Shown here: piece after piece, positions 11,719 through 23,275 of the stretch | Layout: each line of letters begins with the position of its first letter | Numbering within the stretch: the stretch's first letter is position 1 | Assembly: GCF_037975245.1 (NCBI RefSeq) | Contig: NC_092581.1 | Location: 12,925,303-12,989,302 of the forward strand | Reading direction: 5' to 3' | DNA: 64,000 bases | Origin: Apostichopus japonicus | Taxonomy: Eukaryota > Echinodermata > Holothuroidea > Aspidochirotida > Stichopodidae | Made by a program: the position numbers and the translations under genes | Notes under the pieces: model-generated | What the model was told of the DNA's origin: nothing | The model's input: only the letters and a program-made list of their open reading frames with translations | Databases searched by the model: none

Positions 11719-14700
11719 GTGAGATTTTTTATAATTTTTCATCTAAATTTGTAAAATTTTTAAACATATATCGGTGTTTAATTAGAAATTAGTGTATTTT
11801 CATATGGCGGGACGGCACACGTACTGATACATTCTTTGGGAAAGTCATGGGTGGCTATATACTTTCTACTAATTGTTTTTTACAAATTTATTTTCATTAA
11901 ATTATTTTTTACTTATTATTTACAATGTGTAGTATGTAAATTATATCACTGAGGTTGCATCATGTTACAAAATTTGAGTAATTAGTTGGCTATGTGCTTC
12001 ATTTTTTGTGCCTTTATAATGCATATTTTAGCCTATAGTTTTTATTCATTTTTGCATATTTCGATTTCTTCTGTAGTCATTGTGAATTACCGTACATTGA
12101 AATGTTATACGAATTGTAAGATACAATTACCAATAGTCTAACTGGTTACTGTTAGGTTTAAGGTTCGTTCACATATAGGCCTATGTTTCGAAATATAATT
12201 TGGGATTTTGTGTATATTTTGGTGACTTCTACATGAAAGTCCTCAGCAAAGTTACAAGATGAGGGATATACAGTCACTCATTCAATTACATTTCCTTGGG
12301 GCGGGGGAGGGGGAGTATCTGTTCCCCAGTTTTGTGAAAATCTCAAAGTTGCCCCTTTTCATTAATACGAAGTGTGTACGTGTGTTTTATTTGTTCAGTT
12401 TGTAATTAAATTGCCCTCTTGTTATGTAAAATGTACCCTTCAATTAATACAACTAATTAATCGTAATATTACAATATCTGCATAGCTGTCTGACACAGTC
12501 GATAATTAGGAAGACGACCGTAAGGAGGGGGGGGGGGGTGGGTCGAGGATTGGAGGGGTTGTGTAGGGATCATGTTATATTCGTTTGATAATATCAGAAA
12601 CTTTACAAACAGACAAAGTTTAGTCTTCATATGGCATATATCAGTACCAGTAATTAATAAAACTGAGGAATTACAGTATGACACATGATGGACACTGAAA
12701 AAAATGCAATGCCGTTTATCAAAGCTATAGTAAGCAGTTGGTGCGAAAATTAAATTTAAAAAAAGGTTTACACACGATAACAATAAAACAAAAATAAGCA
12801 TAAACATACGTATAGGCTTATACACATCACTATGTCTTTATAACAGGTATTGGTATTGCTACTGTCGATAATTTTGATTGAGCACAGTGTGTAGACACTT
12901 TAAAAAGCTTACAGAGAATTATTTGATATCATGAGAGGAAAGTTTGTGCCAAATTTAGTCAAAATAGTTATTAAGCTGTAATTTACCATGTACAGTTTTT
13001 TACACGTGATTACATATCAATACATTTCTATAAAACAAAAGAATGATTTGCACGCCGCCAGCCTAGCTCAGCATTTTTCTATACATACATACATAAATAT
13101 ATATATATATATATACATGTATATATATATATATATGATATATAACGTCCATTTATGAGCTGTGCATATACATGACGATAATTAAGCTCTTTTCCTATAT
13201 AGAGCAGTTGTGAAGGGTTTTAATCGGACTGTGTGAACTGAATTCCAACTTTCACTCTCTGTGTTATTACTGTGTGCTATTTGACCTTCTACTGTATACC
13301 TTTGTCGCATAGCTGTACAATTGTTTTTTACACTCCTTCATAAAGTGTTTGGATTATATTGAATGCATTGTCCTACAAGTTATCAGGTTTTAATATAACC
13401 CGAACAGTTTCCGAGAAACCTATACCACGACGGGAAAAGATAGACCACAAGGGGAATTCAAGATACGAAACTGAAAATATCTATATTTTTATTGCAATCA
13501 CTAACTTTCTTTGAAAAAAATGATTGTTTAAGAACATAATCACTGCATTAAAATTTTCGATAAACAAGTGATCGAAACCATTTCTTCCTTCGTAATCGTT
13601 TTAAACAAAGTAATGATTAATTGCAAACTTTGTATTATTATCATCATCCGAGATAGAACCACTGGAAATCGTAGGTTAATGTATTCAAGACTAACAGTAG
13701 AGATAATATTATGGAATGGATGGGGGAGACATGGGTGCGGGGGGGGGGGAGGAGGAGCCATGCAGGCGGAGGGCAGACATGGGTGCGGGGAGGCATGGGT
13801 GCGGGGGGGGGAGGAGCCATACAGGAGGAGGGGTATACTATATGTCGAGTAGCTCTTATATATTCCCAGTTTTCGAGAATAGATTGACCTTTGTTCCATC
13901 CTGCCATTTCCAACTGTCCGCATCGTCTGTTTTACACAGACCAAGTAAATGACGCTTTTGGGACATAGCGGAGGGGAGGGGCGGCATGGAGAGGGACATC
14001 TAGAGGTGTCTATTAAAAAGTGTGACTCGGTCAGTAATTTTAAACGCCATCCCCGCAGCTTGTTTATGCACACCTCTTATACTTAGTCCAACTCCCTCCA
14101 ACAGGTTACAAGTGGTTGGCCGATGTCACATTTCGTTGAAATGGGTGATGCTTTGAGTTTGCCCTCTCAAAAATGTGTAATCGACGCAGGTTCCAAGTTT
14201 GGTTACATCATGTCGGTTTTACCTCCATGGTTACATCCGCTTTTACAGTACTATTTCCTTCCTATTTGGTATATTATTTGCGAAAGGTGGCAGGGTTCAG
14301 ACTTGCGCAATCGATTTATATACATAAGGAAGCATATATCCTTTTTTTCTGAGTCAAAAAATAATTGGCATTTAGCCTCTGAAGAAGATCCTGCTAGGAT
14401 CGAAACGTCGGGCCACCTTACTTTTACACATTCAAAAATAAAAAAAGAAGAAAAAGAGATTAGAATATGAGAAGGATAATAACAAAATCAAAATCAAATT
14501 TGATCATATTTTGGTCCTTCTGTAATTCTTGTCATGTCCTTTGTTTGCCTGTACACACATAGAGACACACACACAAAGGTATAGTTCTTACAAACTTTCA
14601 TCAGTTCCTTCAGACCCATTGTCTCACCATGAAGTTTACCCCCTTTGCAAACCTTTATATTTATATACAAAATCGAAAGCTTTACAGTCACGAAAGCAGC

Positions 14701-17700
14701 ATATTTTGGTAATATGGTAATACTTCATTGTTCGAGGACTAGCCTTATCATCATTGATTGCGCAAACTCGTTTCCCATTCTTTGTTCTTCAATGTCAGGC
14801 TTTTGTTCTTTTTCTGAAGTCATGACGTCACAATAGTAACAATTTTGTATAAAAACAAGTCCCATGATTTTTCCCCGTCAGATTGTTTGTTGGGTTGGTT
14901 ACCTTTCATTGACAAATGCAATTCAAACTCGTCAAAAATGCCTTGAAACCTGTTAGTATAATCAAACCAGTGAACAAACAGGAAGGAAAACAAGTGAAGT
15001 GACCATGTAAATACCAGTCATACCGTGTTTTCATCAATACCGAAATTAAGGTTTCATCGATTCTATACAAATATTCCAAACAGCTTTGCAGCCGATGTGT
15101 CTGCTGCAATGCATGCATGCAAATATTTCAATATTTTAAGCAGCCTATGTAAATATTGAAATTTAATTCTCAGACCACTGCACGAACGATACCGTAAGGG
15201 CAACGTAAAATGTCAAGACATTTGTTCAATGTCAGACAGATTGACTCCTTATGTTGAAGGTAACAGCATTTCACCCAGATAAGTCACAACTTCACAAACT
15301 AAATAGTTTGCTCCTATCCTGTAGAAAGCGGCGTAGGATTTGTATTTTCGTATAAAGTTGTTGGCTTTTCACAAGTTTACCACATACAGTGTTCATTCAG
15401 CAATATTCAAGACGTGACAAATCCATTCCGTTTACACTGTAATCTTATTTTGAGTAGCGCTCAAATTTGCTCACCCAACCGCTATCATAAATAACCCCAA
15501 TATGGTTGACTTCTCACCATCGAATAACCTGCAACTAGTACGTGACAGATACTGGACTTCTGACCTTCTTCCCTCCCCTTCCCCTCCCGACCCTTTCCAC
15601 ACTTCTGCCTGTCATCCTTAACAACAGTTGGTACTAACGTCATCGTTTATGTATACCATACCGGCCCGGTCCCTGCACTTCAGCCCCATGACCCTGCCAC
15701 AGGTAATTCTGCTGGGGAAGCTTCTTCCAAAAAAATTGATAGAAGTTGCAGTTGTGACAACGACGGTAGCGCAGACATGTGGGCTTGTTGTCAGATAACC
15801 TATTCTTTCGCTCCATCACCGCTCGGAGGACCATCGGCTGTTCCTGGTGGATATCATGATAAATCCAGAGTTACTTATCAAAACAGCCATGTGCCATTGT
15901 AAATATTTGATTTTTCTTTATCTTCTCAACAGGCAAGATACGATTACAGTCGATATCGCCTGTCGTCTGCTACGGCAGATATTAAACAGTCATACGATGT
16001 TATAGTCATTGGATCCGGTTACGGGGCTTCCATCGCCGCAAGCAGAGCCGCCAGGTCGGGCAAAACCGTCTGCGTTCTCGAGAAAGGGAAAGAATGGCTA
16101 CCAGGAGATTTCCCCGAAAATGACGTCGGTGCCCTAACGGAAGTGCAAATGACCATGGAGGGCCGATCTAAACATTTTGGTATGGGAAACTAATTATTAT
16201 ATTTGCTAATTTTAGACCTATTTGACATATCCGTTTATCTCATGCAAAGTGGATATTGCAACATATGGCGGTAGCAGTCATATTGCAATAATTTTGTCGT
16301 GATGTCATCTAAAATGCTAGATTTTGCTTACTAAACAATTGTTTTAGTCCATTCCTTCCAAAATGAGCTGGGATCCACAAATCGTAGAAAACAGTTTTCC
16401 TTTCATGCATATCAATCAATCTAAGCAGTTTCTCCGAAGATATTTAGGATCATTTTCAAACTATTTTATAATTGCCAATCAAAAAAGAGTCGAAAGTGGA
16501 ATTTTGATAACAATGAGTCCTTTGATAATTGATTCTAGCAGCAAAGGTTTTTTGAAGTCACTGAAATGACCCGATTCTTATCAATAACAGACGTTTCATT
16601 TAAGTTTCCAATTTATCGTCGTTCTCCCTTTTTTAGGAAATTCGACGAATTTGTTTGATGTGGTGGTAGGAAACGAGGTGGCTGTACTTCAAGGATGCGG
16701 TCTCGGAGGAGGGTCCTTGATTAACGCAAATGTTGGTCTCGATTGCGACCCACGAGTGCTGGAAGATAAGGTAAGCGCCTCAACTGATGCGTGAAGTATT
16801 GTTTCAAGCGACACAATTGCAAACTAACTAGATTTCGAAAACTATAAGAAGGATGGAAGTACGACGGGAATTGAATGGGAACTAAACTTTATGTTTATGT
16901 GATATTGTTTCGAAGACTTAAACTCTTGAAAACTAATCTTTTTTTTAGCCTATAAACTCAGTGACACTTGACAATGGGTATAAAGAGGAACAATTCTTTA
17001 TTTACACCCAGAAATTATGAAAGCCAGTATTAACGGATTGGATGGTAAATTGAATGTAAGAAACTTACAGATAAATTCTTCAAGTGTGTGATATTTTCAA
17101 ACTTGGCTCATTTATGATGTGCTATGTACTGTAAGAATATTTTTAATAGTGGTTGGTTTTCCCTTACACTTTATTTTGATATGAATGCAATGAAAATGAG
17201 CTTTAAAACACACATTTGAAATTCCTTTTGTTTTAAAGGTGTGGCCTTCAGAACTGCGCGAGGACGTGCGCGCATCAAACAGCGGAGACGCAGATAATCC
17301 ATCAGGTGTTGCTGTCGATCGAAAACGAGTATATGACATGCTGAAACCAGCGACATATCCGGACGAATTTCCAAAGCTGCTTAAAATGGAGGCTATGAAA
17401 AATGCAGCTAAGAATATCATACTACCTGATCTCGAGGACCTGGGAGAAGTATTCCAGAAGTAAGTTTTATAAATGATTGTGGAAATTTTGTGACGAAAGT
17501 GTCGACGATTACCATTTGAAAAGGAATATCATATTTCTGCTTACTCATGGAGTTTATCAAATTCCTATATAAACCATCCTCTTTCATGCTTTGGTATCTC
17601 GAGGGCAATATCTTCACAAATAAAAAGAAATCCGTTCGTCGATAGCAATTTTGTGCCGACGACATTTTTGTATCAAGATTTTAGGAAACGATTCGTTCTG

Positions 17701-20700
17701 TTAAGATTGGAACAATTCTCCATTGAAACAGACTGTAATGTGACCATACAATGTGACCCTGCATTGTGACCATGCAATAAGACCATTGAATGTATATACA
17801 TACACCTGAAATCGGAAGATCCGGTTCAGAGAGTCACTTGATACCTACAGGGTGCTGGATCAGCTTCTTTCATTTCCCCTGCTGGTGTAACTTTCCATTT
17901 CCTAAATCGACTGTGGGATATGATGCATTTTATCAATGTGGTCGGTAGGTCTAATCTTTATTTAGTACTGATAGAAGCAGAACTGTTAATTACATCATGT
18001 ACAGAAATATACTTTAAATGACAGTGAAGTTATAAAAAAAGAAGATATTCACGCAATGCTCATTTTTATCCTCCAGAGCGCCACTTTATGTCAACTTTAA
18101 GGACAAGTCTCGAAATCACGTAGGTGTTCCACAACCAGCTTGCGTAGGCTGCGGTAATTGCTGCGGTGGATGTAACACTGGTGCTAAAAATTCGTTGAAT
18201 ATGAATTATCTACCAGATGCCAAAGCCCACGGGGCCGAAATCTATACTAAGGTAGGTAATGTTTGTTCAATTTCCAGATCATTTGAAGAAAGGTTTATAT
18301 CCATGAATTGAATTTAAAAAATATTCTCAGTCATAGTCAGAATAAATGTTCAGTCACAGTGAGTGGCTCAGGTTCACTTTTTCTCTTCATTTTTAGTTAC
18401 AAAGATAGATAATTACATTCCCCATATCCAAATTCCATATCCATATATTTCATAATGATGTACTGTTTGGTTTTGTGTTCCAGATTGAAGTGAAAAGTTT
18501 GAAAAGAGACCACGACATGTGGACGGTGTACTACGTCCAAGGAGAACAAAAAGCGAGTGGCTTTCCAATTAGACAACTTTTTATTCAAGCAAAGAATGTT
18601 ATTCTTGGTGCTGGATCCCTAGGATCCACTGGAGTTCTCCTCAGATCTCAAGAATCCAGAAATCTTAAATTCTCTCCCAAACTCGGCCAGAGATTCACAA
18701 CAAATGGGGATTCTTTGAATTTTAGTTACGATGGCGAACAACCGATAAACCCTGCAGGGGTGGAACTAGAGAACCTTCATGACGGTAATAGACCAGGACC
18801 GTCCATTGTCGGTCTGATCGATTTGAGGAGAAGACAGGGCGAGGAGTTTGAGGAGGGGATGGTACTGCAGGACGGCACCCCACCCTGCTCTTCCGATACC
18901 GCTTACAAGCTTGTGGTTGATTGGTTGGAACACGGCGAACACACTACCAAAGAAAAAATGGGCGAATTGAAAGAATTTACACATCGATTGACAGGTCGAG
19001 GTTTTAAGAATACACTGTGCTTTCTCTCAATGAGCCACGATGACGCAACAGGAAAACTTGTTCTCGACAAAAAGACCGGTGATGTTCTACCAGAATACCC
19101 AAACATCGGTGGACAGAAAAATTTTCAAAAGGTAAAAAACAACAACAACAAAACGGATTTTTTTGGGGGGGGGGGGTGGGGGAGGGGTAAAGTGGCGAGA
19201 TTGCGATGCCCAAACCAAGATACATTCCCTAAAATGGGCGTTGATGTTCAGTTTCATAGCTGAAAAATGTTAACGAAAGTTTCATGTTCTTTTCTTGTCA
19301 AGCAAAATGTTTCCATTTTGCATCATTTGGCTGTTCATACTTCGAAAGACTTCTTTGTGATGTGCATTTACTGCAATCCTCTCTTACGTCTCCCTACGAC
19401 TGACGCCTCCCTAATTTACCTTAGCTAATACTCAAAAGTTTTAACAAGTAAGCACTGTGCCTCTATTTGACCTACTTTCATCATTTCATGTCAACATCCT
19501 CTCCCTTTGTAAAGGATGTAAAGCCGTGTGCGTATCTCTAATTCAGACTGTAAAAGCAATAGTTTATGTCTATCTTCGAAATAGATTTGCATATCTTACT
19601 AAATCTCAAGGCACCAGACAAGTTCTCTTTTTGCGTCAATAAAATGTTTTACAATACCATATCGTATGACTTCAGGCTGATTAATATGTGGAATAAAATC
19701 TATCCCCAAAAAATTGATTCTAACAATTATGTATTTATGCTATGTTATGTTCTTACAGATCGGTGAAACCGCCAAGAAAGCAACGGAGGGACTGAAAGGA
19801 AAGTTCATCAAAAATCCTTACTGGGGAGGTTTGTTTGCCACCCTCCGAGACGTTAAAGGAGTCATAACTGTTCATCCGCTTGGTGGGTGCGGTATGGGTC
19901 AGACAGGAAAAGAGGGCGTGGTCAACCATGCAGGTCAGGTATTTGTGGGGGACACAAGTGAACTTTATCCAGGGCTCTACGTGGTAGATGGATCCATCGT
20001 GCCTCGAAGTCTAGGGGTCAATCCAACAATGACGATTTGCGTGCTAGCAGAGCGATGCATGAGACTTATGGCGGAACAAAATGAGTGGAAAATAGACTAT
20101 GACAGTGTTAAAATGCTTAGTAAGTAATTCAGTATTTAATGTGTACTTAATTTCCAATCTATTGTTTTTATACAATATTTTTCATCGACACAATGACAAT
20201 GTGATAAAGAAAAAAAACCCCAAAAACATCCAAACCACGTGAACTGAAATTCAAATTATAAATAAAATAATGCTCAATCGTTTTATTATTTTTTATTGCA
20301 GAACCAATGTCAATACCTCCCAAAAAGGGCATTCGCTTTACAGAAAAGATGGTCGGTTCCCTGAAGTTGAAGACCGAGAAAGAAGAGACGCCATGTGAGT
20401 TTCTTTTAACCATCGAAAGCTCAGACGTTAATCGCATGTTGGACGAGGACGAAGATCATGCCGCAGATGTCTTTGGTACGGTTTCCTGTGACGCAATAGC
20501 TTCTTCACCAATGACCGTCAGCGAAGGGAAGTTTCGCTTCTTGAATCGAAGCCAGTCTAGAGTTGAAACGCGAGAGATGGTGTACGAACTGCCAATCAAA
20601 ACCAGCGAAGGTGAGGAATACTACTTTCGGGGAGTCAAACACGTTCACAAAGATTCTATGTTTGAGATTGGCCTCGAAGACACAACCAACTTGCACGTGA

Positions 20701-22136
20701 ACATGTACAAAAGGCATGGAGGTGTGGATGAAAACGAGAACAGCCAAGAAGACCTGGAATTTATGGGAGATGGACAGTTGCATATTCGTCTTAAAGATTT
20801 CATCAAACAAATGTTAACCCTTGAGGTGTTTAATACAGACGTATGGAATGAGAAATTGAAAGTCCTCGCTGCTTTCATCGGACATTTCCTCAAGGCTATG
20901 TGGCACGTTTATAGCCCCTTCCGAAAGGTCGTCAAACACAACCCAGACACTTCCCAATATTTCACGAGAGATCTTCGCCTTCCGAAGCCAACGGTCCAAA
21001 AACTAGTGACGCCAGACCAGGTTGAGATTGAGGTCACAAGGTTCCAAGGTGGTACCAAGGGACCCATCCTTCTTGTGCACGGCACTGGTGTGTCCTCCAA
21101 AATGTTCTACTTCGACACCACTGACACGAATTTTGTTGAGTACCTCGTGGAGCATAAGTACGACGTGTGGACTCTAGATTGGCGTGCATCATGCAAGTTG
21201 GAATCCTCGAAGACACAGTGGAATGTTGATCAAGCGGCTGCGCACGATATGCCCACTGCTGTAGGATACATCTTGAAAGCTACTGGACACAAGGATATCC
21301 AAGTGCTCGTCCATTGCGCAGGTGCGATTTCATTTTATACCTCCCTCCTGCAGGGGCATCTCAAGGGTAAAATCCGTAGTATCATATCATCACAGACAGG
21401 TCCATGTTTGGTTGCAGGAAAGATAAACGATTGGAGATCTTATTTTAATACAGCGAAGTATCTTAAGAAGATTGGTATCGATGGTTTGTCAGCGTACACA
21501 GATGTCAACGACGGTCTCTTCAACAAGTTTATCAACGGTATCTCACGGGTGAATGCAGCGGTGATGACCGATGTCACCGAGCATTGTAACAACCCTGTTT
21601 GCCACCGCATCAGTTTGACGTACCATCTTCTATGGAATCACGCGAACCTCAACAAGGACACGCACGATAAGCTCCACGAGATCTTTGGTTTTGTCAACTC
21701 GACAGTGTTTGAGCATTTTGCGAAGAGTGTGAATGTTGGTCACGTAGTGTCTGCAGATGGCCATGATGTTTACATGCCTGGTCTTGTTGATAAGGAAGGT
21801 CGAATGAACTTTGAGTCGTATCGTAGTCAAATGAAGCTTCTGGACATTCCCACTCTCTTTAGTAGTGGACAGGACAATATGTGTTGGGACCCCGAGACTT
21901 CTCAGAGGTCGTACGATGTGTGTAAGGAGGCTAACCCTAATCAACATTACGAAAGATCTATCATGGACGGTTACGGCCATTTTGATTGCTTCATTGGTAA
22001 GAATGCGCATAAGATGGTCTTTCCCAAATTTCTACAGTTCCTTGAACAATATTCATCGCCTCTTCGAGACGACGATCCGACAGATAGCTCCCATCGCTGC
22101 CTACGTAGTTGCGGTAAACATCAACAGCTCAGTTAA
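11629..22136 (+). CDS. GMC (cholesterol-oxidase-like) oxidoreductase fused to alpha/beta hydrolase
   Basis: Eight coding exons (11629-11718, 15951-16179, 16637-16770, 17239-17459, 18077-18251, 18484-19131, 19759-20119, 20302-22136) join in phase to a predicted 1230-residue protein ending TAA. Residues 45-620 are a GMC flavoenzyme: FAD-binding VIGSGYGASIAAS (49-61), LQGCGLGGGSLINANV (124-139), a five-Cys cluster (247-257), and HPLGGCGMG plus GVNPTMTI near the C-terminal end, giving the expected catalytic His538 and Asn587. Residues about 620-850 form a middle domain seen in long bacterial cholesterol-oxidase-like proteins. Residues about 860-1215 are an alpha/beta hydrolase (LVHGTG near 877-882, putative Cys958-Asp1144-His1179). 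The family oxidises hydroxyl groups of sterols or other alcohols with FAD; the substrate here is unknown. The N-terminus is basic, with no evident signal peptide. The start has A at -3 and G at +4. Exon 1 is the least certain part. Confidence 0.85.
13725..13835. repeat. G-rich minisatellite
   Basis: Short degenerate tandem copies built around 'gacatgggtgcgggg' and 'gaggagccatgcagg', with poly-G runs of 8-10. The Pro-rich and Gly-rich frames across it are artefacts of base composition. Confidence 0.7.
14374..14429 (+). ncRNA. Hammerhead-ribozyme-like motif, probable Penelope-like element relic
   Basis: Contains 'ctgaaga' (14379-14385), a hairpin of 'gatcc'/'ggatc' closed by loop 'tgcta', 'gaaac' (14402-14406) and 'gtc' (14407-14409). 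Then 'gggc' can pair with upstream 'gcct'. This is the order of a type I hammerhead: stem I, CUGANGA, stem II, GAAA, stem III, UH, stem I. Stem III is reduced to a palindromic 'acgt', so only a dimer could form it. One extra A (14386) lies between the core and stem II compared with the consensus. Minimal hammerheads are known in Penelope-like retroelements. The same 56-bp sequence occurs twice at 62.3 kb with four differences. Confidence 0.45.
15951..16179 (+). CDS. GMC gene exon 2 (FAD-binding Rossmann motif)
   Basis: Residues 31-107. YDVIVIGSGYGASIAASRAA followed by VCVLEKG is the ADP-binding beta-alpha-beta fold of GMC enzymes. The acceptor at 15951 keeps frame with exon 1; a stronger-looking acceptor at 15934 would shift frame by 17 nt. 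It ends in phase 1 at TTTG|GTATGG. Confidence 0.85.
16637..16770 (+). CDS. GMC gene exon 3 (Gly-rich GMC signature)
   Basis: Residues 107-151. VLQGCGLGGGSLINANV is the second GMC signature, packing against the flavin. Acceptor TTTTTAG, donor AAG|GTAAGC, phase 0 at the end. Confidence 0.9.
17239..17459 (+). CDS. GMC gene exon 4
   Basis: Residues 152-225, starting VWPSELRED and including YDMLKPATYPDEFPKLLKM. Ends in phase 2 at CAGAA|GTAAGT. No catalytic residues were identified here. Confidence 0.85.
18077..18251 (+). CDS. GMC gene exon 5 (five-cysteine cluster)
   Basis: Residues 225-283. CVGCGNCCGGCNTGAKN carries Cys247, 250, 253, 254 and 257. The C..CG.C..GCN.GAK pattern is shared with long bacterial GMC oxidoreductases. 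Donor AAG|GTAGGT, phase 0. Confidence 0.9.
18484..19131 (+). CDS. GMC gene exon 6 (substrate-domain region)
   Basis: Residues 284-499, 216 codons in phase 0 at both ends. NVILGAGSLGSTGVLLRS is the family's conserved 'GAG.lGS..lL..S' block, which returns to the FAD domain. A frame continues past the donor into a poly-G intron start but has no homology there. Confidence 0.9.
19759..20119 (+). CDS. GMC gene exon 7 (C-terminal GMC domain with active-site His/Asn)
   Basis: Residues 500-620. ITVHPLGGCGMG supplies His538. LYVVDGSIVPRSLGVNPTMT is the conserved C-terminal FAD block and supplies Asn587. LAERCMRLM closes the domain. Ends in phase 1 at CTTA|GTAAGT. Confidence 0.92.
20302..22136 (+). CDS. 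GMC gene exon 8 (middle domain and alpha/beta hydrolase, stop)
   Basis: Residues 620-1230 in one 1.8-kb exon. First comes a middle domain (GIRFTEKMVGSL, FGTVSCDAI, PMTVSEGKFRFL, MVYELPIKTSEGEEYYF). The hydrolase follows: ILLVHGTG as oxyanion loop, DVWTLDWRAS, VLVHCAGAISFY at the nucleophile elbow, LFSSGQDNMCWDPE carrying the likely acid, and GYGHFDCFIG carrying the likely catalytic His. The long intron-free 3' exon contrasts with the five short exons upstream. Confidence 0.9.
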
Positions 22137-22493
22137 AAGGAATCTCATATGATCCAATGACGAAGCATATACGTATTCTATAGGAATGTTTATAAGATAC
22201 AGCATGTATATTTGTTTTGTTTTTTCTCTATTTAATTTTAATGTACTTTGTTCGCGTCTTTCAAACCACACATGCACCAAATGTGTCATACATCGCTGAC
22301 TTTGTTAAATATGAGAATACGTTCATTTACAAGGATTGTAGGAAAGTCTTCGAAGTTAAAGGAACAAGAATGCCAAAGAAATGGCAGCTTTTTACATGTG
22401 CAATAACGGTAATGCTGACAATGTAGAACGTGAGGTGTGAATATGTATAAACTTATGACGTAAAACTTCTATGCATCTTAGCTATAATACCGC

Positions 22494-22499
22494 AATAAA
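22494..22499 (+). terminator. Candidate poly(A) signal of the GMC gene
   Basis: First AATAAA after the stop codon, 358 nt downstream. A second AATAAA lies at 22968-22973. Either could define the 3' end. Confidence 0.45.
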
Positions 22500-22552
22500 G
22501 ATTAGGTATGTCCTTTGATGTAAATAGGCGATATCTGCCGTGTAAAGTAGAG

Positions 22553-22565
22553 TATATATATATAT

Positions 22566-22608
<43 letters not shown>

Positions 22609-22665
22609 TATATACATACATATATACACACATATATATATACACACATACATACATACATTCAT
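22553..22665. repeat. (TA)/(CA)/(CATA) microsatellite
   Basis: Mixed TA, CA and CATACA units about 110 bp long, in the presumed 3' flank of the GMC gene. Confidence 0.9.
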
Positions 22666-23228
22666 ATAATATAATATAAGTAAATTGTTTTTAACTCGCA
22701 GGATGGTAACATGTATCATATTGTTACATTCCATTGCGTGCAAGTAAACACATTCCTTGTGGTCGATGTTACATAAATAATAACATTTATATAAATATAA
22801 TTCTGGTAAGAAGTAAATTAAATATTATACAAAGCCTGTGTAAAGAGATTAATGTATGATTGATAATTAAGCTACCTCCCTTCCTTTGTTTCAATCCTTA
22901 TTCTCCTCGTTTTGCCTTACAATTGGGAAGACGATTGCATTGCAAGAATGAGAATATTCGAAAAAAGAATAAAATCTATCTATACATTATTATACATAAT
23001 ATTTGCTGAACAGTTTATTAAGTTATAATTTCAATTTTCTTACTCTAAATGATATGGCACAAATTCATGCTCAGGATATGAATTCATACGGTGGATATTA
23101 CTAATTTGATTATCATATGTATACATGACGTGATGAATCAATGATAGGCAGTATGCATATATCAAAATATATTCTTATTGTGGATCCTAGGCAACTTGCA
23201 AATATGCTGAATATACAAACATTCTATA

Positions 23229-23272
<44 letters not shown>
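23229..23272. repeat. (TA)n microsatellite
   Basis: Pure TA run of about 44 bp. Confidence 0.95.

Positions 23273-23275
<3 letters not shown>

Larger units (their letters stand above)
11719..15950 (+). other. GMC gene intron 1 (4.2 kb)
   Basis: Holds a TA tract at about 13082-13138, a G-rich minisatellite at 13725-13835 with repeated 'catgggtgcggggggg', a half-palindrome at 14217-14233 and a hammerhead-like motif at 14374-14429. No additional in-phase exon is needed. Confidence 0.5.

Noticed and set aside
14123-14470. 115-codon plus-strand ORF in GMC intron 1
   Set aside because: No family match; its C-terminal part is the hammerhead-like repeat, and the exons on either side join in phase without it.
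20505-22010. Several minus-strand ORFs across the last GMC exon
   Set aside because: Shadows of the sense coding sequence, without motifs of their own.
11629-22136. GMC gene as bacterial contamination
   Set aside because: Seven GT-AG introns at consistent phases and flanking animal repeats argue for a nuclear animal gene.
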